This document shows, piece after piece, positions 36,296 through 48,499 of a DNA stretch of 64,000 nucleotides. This stretch comes from Diphasiastrum complanatum. Lineage: Eukaryota; Streptophyta; Lycopodiopsida; Lycopodiales; Lycopodiaceae. The stretch is from assembly GCA_029204225.1 (NCBI GenBank), contig CM055101.1, forward strand, positions 3,186,363-3,250,362, read 5' to 3'. The first letter of the stretch is position 1, and each line of letters starts with the position of its first letter. A program made the translations under genes and the position numbers. The notes below the pieces were generated by a model. That model was not told the DNA's origin and did no database searches. It worked only from the letters and a program-made list of their open reading frames with translations.

Positions 36296-38393
36296 CATAT
36301 TGATGAGTCAGACCATCCAACCTTAATTTGAAAACTATAAGTAGCCTAACCTAACTCGAGCTACATCACTCTCTACTTTTGGCCAAATCAAGCCTTTACA
36401 TGTGTACTTGCATAAATGGCATCAACATTTAACATGTGGCTAGATTTCTACTAAAATCACAAGTACCCCTAACTCAACATAGAACTAACATAGTTAGACT
36501 ATATTCCACACGCGGGAACATGCTCCACACATGTGATATTTTCTCACATACAAGAATTTGTGAAATATCCAAACTAGATTTTTCCAATTTTTTGTAGTCT
36601 GAACACTAAGGAATGGTATTCATTAGCACTATATATGAAATAAGCTTGAGATGAGCTTTGCTGAAAGAGAAAAAAAAAGTTTGTGTTGCAATTTAGAAAG
36701 ATAAAAAACTATACATCATAAGAAAAAATCTGACTCAACTTATACATGTAACATTGCCTCGACTCGAGGCTATGTACTCATGGATGTAGTAACCACTCTT
36801 ATCCAACTTGGCTATTGTGGAGGACTGAATAAGTTATTCTTGTCGTTGCTTAGTTATATTGTTGTCATAATTTAAATCTGACTATGTCCATTGTGCCAAA
36901 TTTTGGCTCCATAGAATATAGGTAGGATGCATGTTGTAACAACACAAGAAAAATTGTCATGCACTAACTAATCATACATTAGAAATAATATCGATGTTTT
37001 GAAAGTATGCATCCTTATTGAAATAACAAGTTTGTTTCTTCCTTACCAAGCACTAGCTCAAAGCCCACTCGAGTAGAGTAGCTACCTATTGGAACTACTC
37101 ATGGAGTTGTGATAGGAGGGTGTACAGTGTTCCGCCTATACTCTCCTTATTTTTTATTGTAGATGGTGAGATAGGAAGAGGAAATTGTAGAGACCAAGGA
37201 GTGCAAGGTGCTAGTAGAAGGTCTTGTTACAACAATCATCATTCTTTTTATCCTGATTTGAGTTCCTATCTACTTGGCACTATGCATGTTTTTAGTCCGA
37301 TGTCAAACAAATTTATGTTTTTTACAAGCCAATTGACAAGGTAGTATACATGGTGCTTGTGAAGAACGCAACAATTTAATAGAAGCTATGGTAACCATTA
37401 AGTCACATCATATTCAAAAAGTCAATAGCAAGAACAAAACATTTGGGGGATTATTGAATATTATAGTAAACAATATAACTCTAATCTGATAGATGAGAGA
37501 GAGCCTTTGGTTTATCTCATGTGTGTTAAAATCCAGGACAACTAGACCTCAATATCCGTTTTAGATAGGATTTTCAAAGCACTATAGAAGGATGAGTATA
37601 AGTATATTGTATTGATTGAATACTTTTTTAATGTATCTTCTTGGATAATTCACATAATGGTTCTAGTATATGTTTTCATGTTCACATCATTTTCATATGC
37701 TTTTAGCGCCGACATTGATATTTGTAGTAACTTGGACCATAAACATATTTTCTCATTGCTATTAGTTTTACAATTTTTGCACACTAATCTAACTAAGAAG
37801 CATCCATATTTACATTATGCAAAGTTTAACATATTTTACAAAAATCAACCCAAATATGTAATGTGTATATGAGGCCATATAAGTAGCTATGTTTCAAACG
37901 TGTGCAAGAAGACATGTATCAACAAGCAAGCATCTCAACATTATCTATTCCACATTTAGTCTGAAACATTAAGCTGAGAAAGACCAAGTTACATAAAAGA
38001 ACGGTTCTTAATTTTCTTTTTTTAGAAAACTCTAACATGAATTTAATGAAGTAAGATATAGAAGGCAAGGAAGTTTTCCACGCTGAAATAAAACTGACTC
38101 TTTCTTATACAATACAAGCTTGAGAAATTTGATTCTTCTAGTTTGTAGGCTCCATGTTGGAGCTATTGCACTATCGTTGTATGTTTTCATACAAGCAGAG
38201 GATGGATAGTAGGAATAACTTGGAGCATAGATGCTCAATCAAGAGGGCTTGGACATTATTCTCTTTCAATGCATAGGTCATTTGATCCCATAATTTTTTG
38301 CACTTTAGAGCTCAAGTTTATTGACATATTACATATGAAGATTAAAAGTTGAAGTCTTTCAAGTCATACAATTTGCTTTAAACTGTTAAATTT
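36296..38393. other. No gene recognised (about 2.1 kb)
   Basis: AT-rich, many short stops in all frames. Open frames such as 37612-37872 are low-complexity hydrophobic and unconvincing. No primer site, LTR ends or known domain found. Perhaps very old transposon or unique intergenic DNA. Confidence 0.4.
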
Positions 38394-39046
38394 CATTATT
38401 TTAGGACCCTAAATGGATCTACACAAGATCCACAAGACTGATTGGGTGTTTGCTAATCAATCTATTGCAAAAACTACACATAAAAATTGATCTAGAATAG
38501 CAATTTTGCACTTAACAGTCAAGAACAATCATACAGGTTTGATCAAAGATGGAAATCCGAGTTCAAAACACAGCCCGTAGTCCGGCCTGCAAACAGAGAA
38601 TGGAAGTTATAACACTTTGATTTCATTTGGATCATAAAACCTCAATACAAATGTGGAGTAGCTCGAGATTGCCAATAAGCTCTTGAAGATATTTTAAGTG
38701 TTTACTATGGAGAGCTCACTACATAGAAAAGCCTCTTCCTTTTTAAATTTAGGTGAATTTCCAGCATGTAATAAGGAAGCTTAGGTTGGCTTGCTTGCCC
38801 TACCTAGCCTCATTCCTAGAGTCATGCCAAGTAGGTGGCTAGTTGGTCAATCTCCACCACAAATGTAGGATTTAGGTCCTATAAAGTATGAATTACTACC
38901 AAATTGAATTTATCTACTCTTTAGACTTGATCTAACCTACACTAGGTGTCCCATGTGGCTCAGCCTCACACATGTGGGACCCACTTATGTACATAATCTA
39001 CATTATTTGACATAGCTAGATTTGCCAACATATGCAATTTTTCACA
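38394..39046 (-). repeat. 3' LTR of a minus-strand copia element (relative of 19161-19821)
   Basis: The right edge is fixed by minus TTTGAGGAG|TGTGAAAAATTGC (polypurine tract plus LTR start). The left edge near TGTTAAATTTCA is inferred from the length of the related LTR. It contains CACACATGTGGGACCC near 38970. Confidence 0.6.
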
Positions 39047-39056
39047 CTCCTCAAAT

Positions 39057-39330
39057 ATAGCTTTGGAAATTATGACACTTTTGTCAATTACTCCATTTAA
39101 ATTCCTTAGCTTAACAAATGAATCCTTAGGCAAGGATTTACTGAATAGATTATAGCTAAGCAATTCGATGAAGACACATGTTGGAGCTTGATCTCTTTGG
39201 CTTCACCTTCTCCCTCACAAAATGATGAGCAATCTCGATGTGCTTGCTCCTTGCATGGAATGTAGGATTAGTAGCAACAAGTGAGTGGGTTGATTGGTTG
39301 TGAAAATAGATGGTAGGCTATTGGAGGGTT
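39057..39330 (-). pseudogene. Copia RNase H tail
   Basis: On the minus strand this matches 19834-20110 closely at the DNA level: the HARSKHIEIAHHFVREK region reads from plus TCACAAAATGATGAGCAATC and TGCTCCTTGCATGGAATGT. It ends at about 39330, where a gypsy LTR begins. Confidence 0.7.
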
Positions 39331-39922
39331 TGCGGATCCCGAGGCTACCCTAACCCTAGTTAATAAGTGAGAGGATTTGGCACCTTGCGTGTGTAACTCC
39401 AACCTGATAATCACATAGCTTACAAGTTAATAAAAGGACTTAGGCCTTTTTGCAGGACTTTTAGTGTCGCAGGGCCTAAAAGTCAAGTTAGTGAATAAAA
39501 TAGGGGTTCTCACCAAAATTCAAATTCAAATTCAAATTGGTTCTCTCCAATTTTTGAATGGGTTCCCTCCACTTTTTGAATATTAGGATACAAATTGGCC
39601 AATAGAATTTGAGGCCGAGGCCCTAAAATCCACTATATAAAGTGGTAGTTTTGAATATTGTACACATGTTTTCTTCCTTTTAATACAAGCAGGTTGGCCG
39701 TCTTATGAAATGGATATGGAATGTCCTTGCTCTCCATCTTTCCTCCTCTAACTCTCATGTTTTCTTTGGATTCGCTAATTGTTAAATTTGATGCTTATTG
39801 GAATTGATCGTTCTTATGCTTTTTGTGAGAGAGAAAGGGAGAGAGAGAAGAGTATTGTTGTGAATTAGTGTTAATATTCAATGGATCTAGGGTTGAGGGT
39901 AGGATAGAAAATGCCCACTACA
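39325..39922 (+). repeat. 5' LTR of a gypsy element
   Basis: The right edge is fixed by a primer-like TGGAGCTGTTGTC (39927-39939), two changes from the tRNA-Asp type TGGCGCCGTTGTC. A TATA box CACTATATAAAG lies at 39630-39641. The left edge is inferred from where the copia RNase H similarity stops. Confidence 0.55.
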
Positions 39923-41171
39923 ATTTTGGAGCTGTTGTCAGGAAGCTACGCCAATTTTTCAATTTTCAATATGTTTGGATGGATGTTAGCTTGCATTTAG
40001 GCATTTTGCAGTTTTGGCATAATAGGGTTTGAATTGCATTTTAGGGTTAAATTGGGAAAGATCTTGCTTGATTTGAATGGATTTTCTCGTTTGAAATCTA
40101 ATTTGATTGTTGAGCAGGGGAAGGCATATAGATCACAATTCTTAAAATCCATTTGCATCTGAAAAATCAGAGGAAACAAAGAAAATTGTTCATTTCTGTC
40201 ATTTTGGTGAAAAAGGAGACAAAATCATCATCAATCTTGATGACTTTTTATTCCCTGGCAAAGAACCTTCGTCGAGTTGCAGACAACACCGCCTTCATAC
40301 AGAGAATCATCAGTTTGAAGGGCGAAGTTAATTTCTAGCAGATTTGTAGAAACAGAACAAAAACTATCACAAAACCACCAAAAATCCTAAAAAATATAAT
40401 AAAAAAAAACATTTGTCTGTTTCATTGGGCATAGGTGTGATTTGGATCTATCTATTGTCAGGTCGACGAACGTTAATACCAAAAATAGAAGGCTAAAGTG
40501 ATTGTTCATCTAGTTGATGGTAATCTTTTGTGGAAAGTCTAACACCTTATGCGAAAATATCGATTCTCTAAGAAGAACCTTTGCCCGAACCTTCGCAAGA
40601 GTCAGAGTCAGTCCAACATACTATTTTTGATAATCAGTGAGTTGGGCAAACGTTACCTCAAGGTTATTTTTCATATTGATCTATTTTTGTCAAAAAAAAG
40701 ACTTTTTTTTTGCAAAAATAATAGTGTTACTCTTGATCCTTCACCTAAACCTTCATCGACTTGTTTGAGGATTTCAAATATAGTATTCCATCATTTTTGA
40801 GTGGATCATCCAAAAAGTCTATTTTAATCCTCACCAAACTGCAAAAACATTATTGTTCGCTAAAAAGGAACCTTCGCCAATTCTACTCTAGTCATAATCA
40901 ATACCAGATATAGTCATTGTCAATCCAACAAAGATTAATTTTATCAGATTTGTCAGAAACAATCAGATAAGTAATTTTAATCCAAAATCGCAGTGAAGAA
41001 CCTTCACCAAGTCAATCTTCGCCTAGGTGTAGAAGACTTGATCAAGATTCTTTTTCCAAAAATCAGAAATTTGATTATTGTCAAGTGATAGAGTTTTTAC
41101 AAATCTGATCAAAGATAGGATTTGATTGAAAAATCTAGATCCAATCTCATTATCTTTAGTGATTTGCAAAG
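39923..41171 (+). other. Gypsy leader, non-coding
   Basis: Long untranslated leader between the primer site and gag. It repeats the word ACCTTCGCC/AACCTTCGCAAG loosely at 40265, 40577, 40870 and 41000. No gene seen. Confidence 0.5.
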
Positions 41172-41796
41172 ATGTCTGATAGAGAAGATGATGGATCACC
41201 TAATGTACGACCGTTGAACGTTCCACCGTTGAACGTTCCACCAATTATTGTTAGAAGGTCATCTCGTCTAGAAATACCAAAGCATAATATGTTATTTGAT
41301 CCAGTCAGATTTCTCAAATCTATTTGAAATCATGTGAGGTTTATGGCAAAGTTTTTCCACAAGATAAACTTAAGCTATTTCCTATGGCCTTAACTAGAGC
41401 CGCACAAGACTGGTTTTATAACCAAGTTGAAACAGAATGCATGGATTGAAAAGTGGTTAAAAAAGGCCTAATCACAAGACTCAAACCTAGAAAGTTTATC
41501 AAGATCCTTTCCTACTTGTAAGTACAATTAAAATGGAAAAGAGAAAAGGAGTGCGAGATTATATTGAACGAATTAAACACCTCAGATCTAAGTGTGATCC
41601 CGAATTAATCAATAATGATGCTATGATCATGTGGGTTTTAGCAAGTCTACCTAAAAGGATTAGACACGAGCTTAAACGTTGAAATGAGTATATGTCCTTA
41701 CAACATGCTATAGACGATGCAGTACGAGAAGAGGATGAAGATTTTGATGATGAATCAAATATTGGAATGCTGCCATATACAACGGGGCAAACCACT
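41172..41796 (+). pseudogene. Gypsy gag, N-terminal part, split by a copia LTR
   Basis: Starts MSDREDDGSPNVRPLNVPPL. The capsid (retrotrans_gag type) block reads KLFPMALTRAAQDWFYNQVE across frames, then KGLITRLKPRKF, GVRDYIERIKHLRSKCDPEL and RHELKRWNEYMSLQHAIDDA. Several stops and frameshifts. The frame is cut at about 41796 by the LTR, and gag resumes at about 42955. Confidence 0.75.
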
Positions 41797-42943
41797 AAAT
41801 CCTATATTAATCTGCCTCCATTCATGCTACTATATTTTACTTGTGTTGTCTCACAGTCTGCATATTTACATATAAAATAAGACAGGCGAATAAAACGCGA
41901 CTGTGTCTACATAAATACAAGTAAATTTCCACAGGCGAAAAAGGCGAAAGAAGGCGACACTATGTTTTTACACGTGATTTGACACAGGCAAAAAAGGCGA
42001 CACTGTCCTACAAATGCTAAAGGTGCCCTTATAGAAAAACGAAGGTACCCTGTAAATCAATTTTTAAGGCATTTATCAGAGTGTCGCATTTTTCGCATTT
42101 TCATCAACGTTAATTTCAGCGAAGGCTGACGTCACGGCCTTCTCACGCTCATCCCATGCACTGTGCAATCAAATTTGACAACGACAGCAGCCACCCACGA
42201 TCTCCCACAAATAGCACATCCACTTTTGTACTTTCTTCATCTGCACACCTACAAAATTATGTATGTATTGAATACCATATGCATATTCAGAGTGTGTGAG
42301 TATAGCATCAAAGATAACAGCATGAGAAGCTTATCAGAGTGAGATGAAGTAGATGCTTTCGCACATCGATTCTTTGTATTGTCAGTAATAGGCTTATCAC
42401 GTTTTACAGATTGGATTAGCTTTGTGAAGCACATGGTTTCGTCCGCTATTGTCTAGTGCTCACCTACATTATTGACCTGTATATTTCATTATACTTAATC
42501 TGATTACAGCTCTATTTGTTCTTCGTTCAGATTTGTGTCAATATTGCAATGCTTTCTACATTTGGTCTGACTTTCTTATTGCTTAATCTGGTAGTCTACT
42601 CTTCGCGAATTATTATTAGTCTACCTATTCGCGACTAATATTTGGTCTTGCCTTTCGCAACTGATTATCAGTCTAGCTCTTCGCGACAAATTATCTTTCT
42701 AATATTTTTGATGCTCAACGTTTGGCTACGTAATCAGATTGAACATGACTTCTATTACTAATATTTTTAGTTCGGGTCTGTTAGGCATAGTCATGCTTAA
42801 AGAAAGAGTAAGATAGCTTATTCCGCTGCACATGAACATTTTCCATTCGAGTTCATTTCTTTTTTGAGTTTTGAGTTTGCTTCTTTTTGTGTTCGTTTTC
42901 TTTTCGAGGTTTCCTTGTTTCTCACACCCCTCTTTCCCGACGC
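41797..42943 (+). repeat. Solo copia LTR inserted in gypsy gag
   Basis: Same family as 33822-35026 (TAAATCCTATATTAATCTGCC start, ...CACACCCCTCTTTCCCGAC end), lacking the first 26 bp or so. No copia body adjoins it, so it is a solo LTR. Target-site duplication not recognised. Confidence 0.8.
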
Positions 42944-42954
42944 AATAGAATTGA

Positions 42955-43757
42955 TGATTAACGAATTTGAGAAACTTGGTCAAAAGCAACAGATGCAGCT
43001 ACAAGATGTAGTCTCAATTCGATGAGAAAATGAAGGCATTGGAAAAGCAGCAGGAAAAGAGTACTAAAGCAGGTGAAATTTTTGCTAAAACTTTTCCTAG
43101 TCAGGAAAACGTTTGGTGTGCAATCTGTGCAGAGAATCACACCATAAATGAGTGTCCAAAAATGAAAAGATGAATGAAAAATAATATTTATCTTTTCTGC
43201 AACTCTACAGGACACGAAACAACGTTTTGCTCGTTTAATCCTCGGATTATCCAACAAAGATATGCTAAGCTTCAATATCGGGAACCTACTATCTATAAGA
43301 GACCTAATCCTAAGAACCAAGCTCAAAACTTTGGCCTTGGATTTTCTGAATGACTAGCTTTGCCAGCTCCACAAGCACAACATGCTCCTCTTGCAAATCT
43401 AATGGAACCGGACTCTTCAATTGGTAATGAGCCATGTAATTACAATAATGATCAAGAAATTGGTCCTTCAGAGTAGTATGCCATCTATGCTGCTATGCAA
43501 CAACAACATGACAATGGACTAGAGCACGACTTGGATGCTTTGCATGTGGCGAGAATCACAGAGTTGTGAAATGTCCGAACAAAGGAAAGTTTGTCCTATT
43601 CTGTCGAGAGTGCGGTTATGAACATTGTTACAAGGATTGTGCAGCAAGACCTGCAAGAAGTCTTCTTGTGGTTCCTTTCGGTCCAACCATTGCAAGGAAC
43701 CACAAGAAGGCTAACCGCAAGAAATTGCAAGAAGATCATATCTTAGTTGCAAGATGA
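42955..43757 (+). pseudogene. Gypsy gag, C-terminal part with several zinc-knuckle-like motifs
   Basis: Resumes the gag of 41172-41796. Coiled-coil-like KLGQKQQMQLQD, then cysteine motifs CAICAENHTINEC (43125), LFCNSTGHETTFC (43195), and finally CFACGENHRVVKC and LFCRECGYEHCYKDC (43535-43650). Four Cys/His clusters is more than the one or two usual for gypsy nucleocapsids. No protease or RT follows; the copia LTR begins at 43944. Confidence 0.7.
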
Positions 43758-43943
43758 TCCTATTAATATCCCAAATAGATACATTAATATTTTATGTCTA
43801 TGTTAGCCGCAAATGTGGAACCTAGAGACCATGAGGCAATGGGTTTGAGTTCTCAAATTGAAATGTATTTCAACTTGAATGTTCTAGTGAACCAACTACC
43901 TATGTGTTGTATAATTTGTTCATCATTTTTCCAATATTGCATT

Positions 43944-44956
43944 TGTTAGATTTCTCATGCCAACTTTAAACAAATCGTTCAAGTAATGAGCATCCTGAAA
44001 ACCGAAGGCTGACTATATGTTTTCGGACTTTCACATTTTTCCCTTTCAGATTTTTTTATGCCTTAACCATTTTTTAGGCACCTTCGCCTTTTTTGTCTTT
44101 TTTTGCCTTTTTCGCACCTTCGCAAAAAATGCGACACAGTGGCTAGAATGCCTTAGAAACCATTTTAAGGCACCTTCGCCATTTTTGCCTTTCTCGTCTT
44201 TTTTGTGCCTTCACGAAAAACGTGACACAATGCCTTAGAAACCATTTTAAGGCACCTTCGCTTTTTTCGCCCCTTCGTGAAAAATGCGACATAGTAGCCA
44301 GAATGCCTTGGAAACCATTTTAAAGGCACCTTCAGCTTTTTCGTCTTTTTCGTTGCCTTCAGTTTAAAGGCACCTTCGACTTTTTCGTCTTTTTCGTTGC
44401 CTTCAATCTAAGGGAGCCTTCAGGATCTACATACCTTCAGTCTAAGGGCTACATACCTTCAGTCTAAGGGCACCTTCGGATTTTTTGGGTTTTTTGTGTT
44501 TTTGTTACATTGGCAGATTGACGTCGCCAACTTATGATGAACCCTAAAATAGCTGGACAAACAAATATCCCAAGGGCGATTACCAACTTTGTACATATAC
44601 AAAACTAGAGTAAATGGCAGTTAAGGCTTGTAAGATATATGTGTCTCGACACTTGTAAATATATATACTAGCTGAATCAAGCTATCATAAGTGTTTATCG
44701 AATTTTTTTTCAATCAGAGTTATCTATAGCCAGCGTTATCATGCTCAACAAGCTAAAGTTATTACTTCAAGCCATTGTATTGACTGTTAATATTGATCAG
44801 AATGTAATTTTTGTCTCACTACTACGTTGTTCATTTGCGCAATTTGTATGAATCATTTGTCTTGAATATTTCTGTTGCTAACTGTTGCGTTTCCGTTCTT
44901 ACATGCCTACGCTCAAAGCGAGCTTCCGCTACCGATCATCCCCACGTTTTACGACA
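43944..44956 (+). repeat. 5' LTR of a plus-strand copia element (with internal repeat array)
   Basis: TGTTAGATTTCTC ... GTTTTACGACA, 1013 bp, directly followed by the primer site. U3 (44040-44480) carries four to five diverged units of 75-90 bp built on GGCACCTTCGCCTTTTTCG and AAAATGCGACACAGTGGC. A TATA-like TATATATACTAG is at 44660. It is in the same family as 17639-18516. Confidence 0.85.
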
Positions 44957-44968
44957 TGGTATCAGAGC
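44957..44968 (+). promoter_or_regulatory. tRNA-Met primer-binding site
   Basis: TGGTATCAGAGC, exact copia primer site next to the LTR end. Confidence 0.92.
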
Positions 44969-46270
44969 GGACATTTCAGTAATCTGCATTTCTACTACGG
45001 ATAATCAGTCTTGTTTCTATCAAGACGTCTTTCTAGCAAATGCGCAACCAACAGTATTCTGACAATCGTTGTTTCTACCAACAATCTCGTTCAACCAAAA
45101 AGGATACATCATCTAGTTCATCTCTCATTGACAAACTCGATGGAGATAACTACCATCTCTGGAAATTCAAGATGAGGGTTATACTTCTAGCCAAAGAACT
45201 ATAAGACATCGTTGATGGCACAGAGCTCAAACTAGAAGGTGATGCAGCCAGTATCACCAAGTGGAGACTGAGAGATGGCAAAACATTTGCCATGATCACC
45301 CTCAACATCAAGAATACTCAGATCAATCACATATGTGATGTTCAGATCACTAAGGATGCATGGGACATCCTAGCAACTCTCTACGACATTAGAGACGTTA
45401 GTTCCAAGCTATATTTGAGGAAGAAACTCTTCACCCACAGAATGTCTGATGCAGATTTCAAGTCATATCAACGCGTTCAAAAATCTTATGGAGCATATGA
45501 CTGCAATTGGCTCAGTCATATAAGATTTCGATGCCTGAAGCCTACAAAAATTGGGTAATGGCAATTTCTACCCGGGAGCACCTCACTCTATCAAGCAAGA
45601 GGAGATCAGAAGATCAGCATCCTCCTCAGGCTCAGGATCGGATCCTCAAACTCTATATTCAAAAAATCAGAAGTTTAGATCCAAGGGATCTACAAAGTCA
45701 AGCTATACTAACAAGAAGAGCAACATGCAGTTTGGACCAAATTTTGGTTCAGGATCGAATTCAAGCCCATCATCATTCTAACTAGTGCAGAAACTTTTCT
45801 GCAGATACTATAAGAGGACTGGCCACAAAATCAAGGACTGTCGAACTTTGAAACACAATAACAAAAAGAAGAAGCAATTCCAACAACAAGTACATAGTGC
45901 TACAAACAGTCACTCAAATCAGCAACAAGAAGAAAAAGATGAAGCAGCTTTCATGACCAAAGTCAGAGAACAACAGGATATCGATTCTTGGTATCTAGAT
46001 TCTGGAGCAACTCAACACATGACTGACCATTGCGACTGGTTCAAAGACTATAAGTCATTCACCCACTCTTGAGCTGTGCAACTTGGAGACAACTCAACAC
46101 ATTCAATCGAAGGTGAAGGAACAATCAAAGTTGAATTCAAAGGAGGTGAGGTCAAGTTGCTATCTAACGTTCTCCACGTTCCAAATATGACCAAGAATCT
46201 GCTCTCAGTTAGCAGAATCACAGATCAGGTTGGAGGGTCGAATTCGATGCAGAAGGTGCACAATTCTTGA
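44969..46270 (+). pseudogene. Copia gag and protease
   Basis: Gag: DKLDGDNYHLWKFKMRVILL, a stop, GDAASITKWRLRDGKTFAMI, AWDILATLYDIRDVSSKLYL, then frame changes. Knuckle CRYYKRTGHKIKDC at about 45800. Protease SWYLDSGATQHMTDHCDWF (45988-46045), then a stop near 46070, then LGDNSTHSIEGEGTIKVEF and NVLHVPNMTKNLLSVSRITD. The body ends at about 46270 by a junction to a different copia fragment. Protease D-S-G is intact but the frames are broken. Confidence 0.82.
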
Positions 46271-46590
46271 CAAATCTCAGAAGGTTTGGGAATAGAGGTA
46301 TTTAGAACTTCTCAATTTACTTTCATATGTCAATTGAAGTATGCTAATTCTATTCTAAAAATATCTCATATGGTAGATGCTAAGTCTTGTGATACACCAA
46401 TGGAGTCAAATGTAAAGCTAACTATAAGAGGTAATTAACAATCCTTCGAGGACATTACTCTCTATAGGAAGCTAGTTGGTTCACTCATGTATCTAACCAT
46501 CACAAGACCTGATGTTAGCTATTGTGTTGGTAGATTAAGCCAATTTATGCAAAATTCTAGTGTGAAGCATTGGAAGCTAGGCAAGAGGAT
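46271..46590 (+). pseudogene. Copia RT-RNase H fragment from another family
   Basis: Reads GLGIEVFRTSQFTFICQLKY, ANSILKISHMVDAKSCDTPM, one stop, ITLYRKLVGSLMYLTITRPD and LSQFMQNSSVKHWKLGKRI. This is the RT C-terminus to early RNase H. It is cut at 46590 by the LTR that follows, inside the HWxxxKRIxRY motif. Confidence 0.8.
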
Positions 46591-47137
46591 TGTTGTTACT
46601 ATTTTTGGAAAGTAGATATGTGGATGAGGTCGAGTTTGGACCTATTCTAATTGGCTATTTTTGGTATATATATTGCATCCAGACTAGAATTTTTAGGTTT
46701 TTGGTTAAGTACCTAGAAGTTCCAATTTTAGGACACACTTAAGGAAAGTGGCCAAATGACATTATGGATTCTATAAATAGTTGTACCTACATGGAGAACT
46801 ATCTAATTTTCTCTCATTACATGTGGAGAGTTCATCTTTGTTGATTCTATGTCCATCTCTTGTAAATTTCTCATGATATCTTGAGTTTCTATGTGTAGAA
46901 TGTTGATTTTCTTGTTGATCTAGCTTTCACACGTGTGAAGTACTATACTATACTGCATAACGTAGTGATTTTTATGTTGTTGATCAAACTTGGCTAAAGA
47001 TTCTTTATGGCTTAAATATGTTTTGGATATGATATTTTCACATTTTTTGTATTGGATCGATCTCGATTGGATCTTTGCAAGGTGCTTCCTCCATCATTTC
47101 ACCAGCTTATTAGAGTCTATTTTTTGCATTTTTAACA
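46591..47137 (+). repeat. 5' LTR of a plus-strand copia element
   Basis: TGTTGTTACTA ... TTTTTAACA, 547 bp, followed at once by TGGTATCAGAGC (47138-47149). A CTATAAATAG TATA box lies near 46771. A 14-bp perfect palindrome TTCACACGTGTGAA is at 46926-46939. It inserted into the copia fragment on its left. Confidence 0.85.
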
Positions 47138-47932
47138 TGGTATCAGAGCGAGATCATGAAATGAGCTAGATTCATGCAATTTGATATAGATTTTGGATCA
47201 ATTCAGGCATTGATTGATTATGTGATTATCTATGATTAGTATCTCTATTATTGATCAAACTAAGTTCTTGTAGGATCTGATCCAAAGGTGTTTCGACTTC
47301 TAGAACCAGGTTCAAGTCTTTCTTTTCTACAAGATCAAATCAACAAGTTTTGCTTGCTTCCTTACATTTGATTCAAAGCGAGGTCTGGGGACAATCTCAA
47401 GGAGACATTCAAGCATTGGATAGGAAGAAGGATCAAACTTTTTGGAGATGATTTAGGTCATTCTTAAGTGTATGAGAGACCTCCTAAGAGTCATTTAGGT
47501 TCAATCCAAAGCATTTTGTACTTACTCATTATTAAGATCAATTTCTTGTCAAAATTGTGATTTTTTTTAGTTTGTGCTTGGAAAGTAGGTTGTTTTGATT
47601 CTTGCATAAAGGTTCAATCTGATTTTATAAAAGTGATTTAGAGTGGCATTTATGTGCAACTAGATTATCTTTTCTCAGGTTAATTGGATCTTTAAAAGCC
47701 TTGTGATGTTTAGATCAAGGAGTCGTCAATTTGGGTCAATTTTCTACATCAAGCAAGCTAGTTACTATTTGTATATTTTTCAATAAACTTGATTGAGCTC
47801 AATATCAAGTAGCATCTTGTTGAGAATTCATTTGTTGATCATTCTCAGGTCCCTAGATAGTGGGATATCTCGTACTTGCATATTTTCTAATGTGTATCGA
47901 TTCTTAGAGATCAAGTTCTTGTTTAGAGGAGG
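47138..47932 (+). other. Primer-binding site and leader of the copia element
   Basis: Exact tRNA-Met primer site at 47138-47149, then an AT-rich leader without coding signal. Confidence 0.75.
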
Positions 47933-48454
47933 ATGGCATCCATAAATGCTTACCTTTTGGATCCCAATGATAGGGTGAACAAATCAAACTATTCCATTTG
48001 GAAACTGAGAATGGAATCAATCCTTGTAATGAACGACCTGATGGATATAGTGAGTGGGAGTGAGAAAGAACCTATCCACTCTCAAGAATCTACTAAATAC
48101 AAGAAGAGGTGCAAACTAGCCCTTCATTGTATTAAAATGAATGTAGCCAATGACCTCCTAAAGGAAGTAGGAGAATGTACCTCGGCCCAAAAGGCTTGGG
48201 AGTCCCTTCAAAAGGTTTATGAAGCAAAGAACACTATAAGATTGCTTGCCTTAAAGCATCAAATCTTTCAATTCTAGCAAAAGAAAGGGGGAAAGTGCTC
48301 ATTCATATGTTTTGAGGGTAGAGGAGTTGAACAAAGAACTTGCCTTTATAAGAGAGCCTATAAAGGAAGATGAGTCTGTACAACTAATCTTGAATGACCT
48401 TTGTGTAGATTATTCTAACTTGGTGCAAGGATATGCCATAATGGGCAAATTTTG
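47933..48454 (+). pseudogene. Copia gag (3'-truncated)
   Basis: MASINAYLLDPNDRVNKSNY, SIWKLRMESILVMNDLMDIV, LHCIKMNVANDLLKEVGECT, then a frameshift at about 48270 and REPIKEDESVQLILNDLCVD to GYAIMGKF. Similar to the gag at 4291-5489. The element breaks off at about 48454 against sequence of an opposite-strand element. Confidence 0.8.
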
Positions 48455-48499
48455 ACAAAAATTAGCACTTCTCCAAGTTCTCCAATCTTCGTAAGCCTT

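Noticed and set aside
37612-37872. 86-codon hydrophobic open frame as a small membrane protein
   Set aside because: AT-rich composition alone explains the Phe/Leu/Ile content; no start context, homologue or neighbour supports it.
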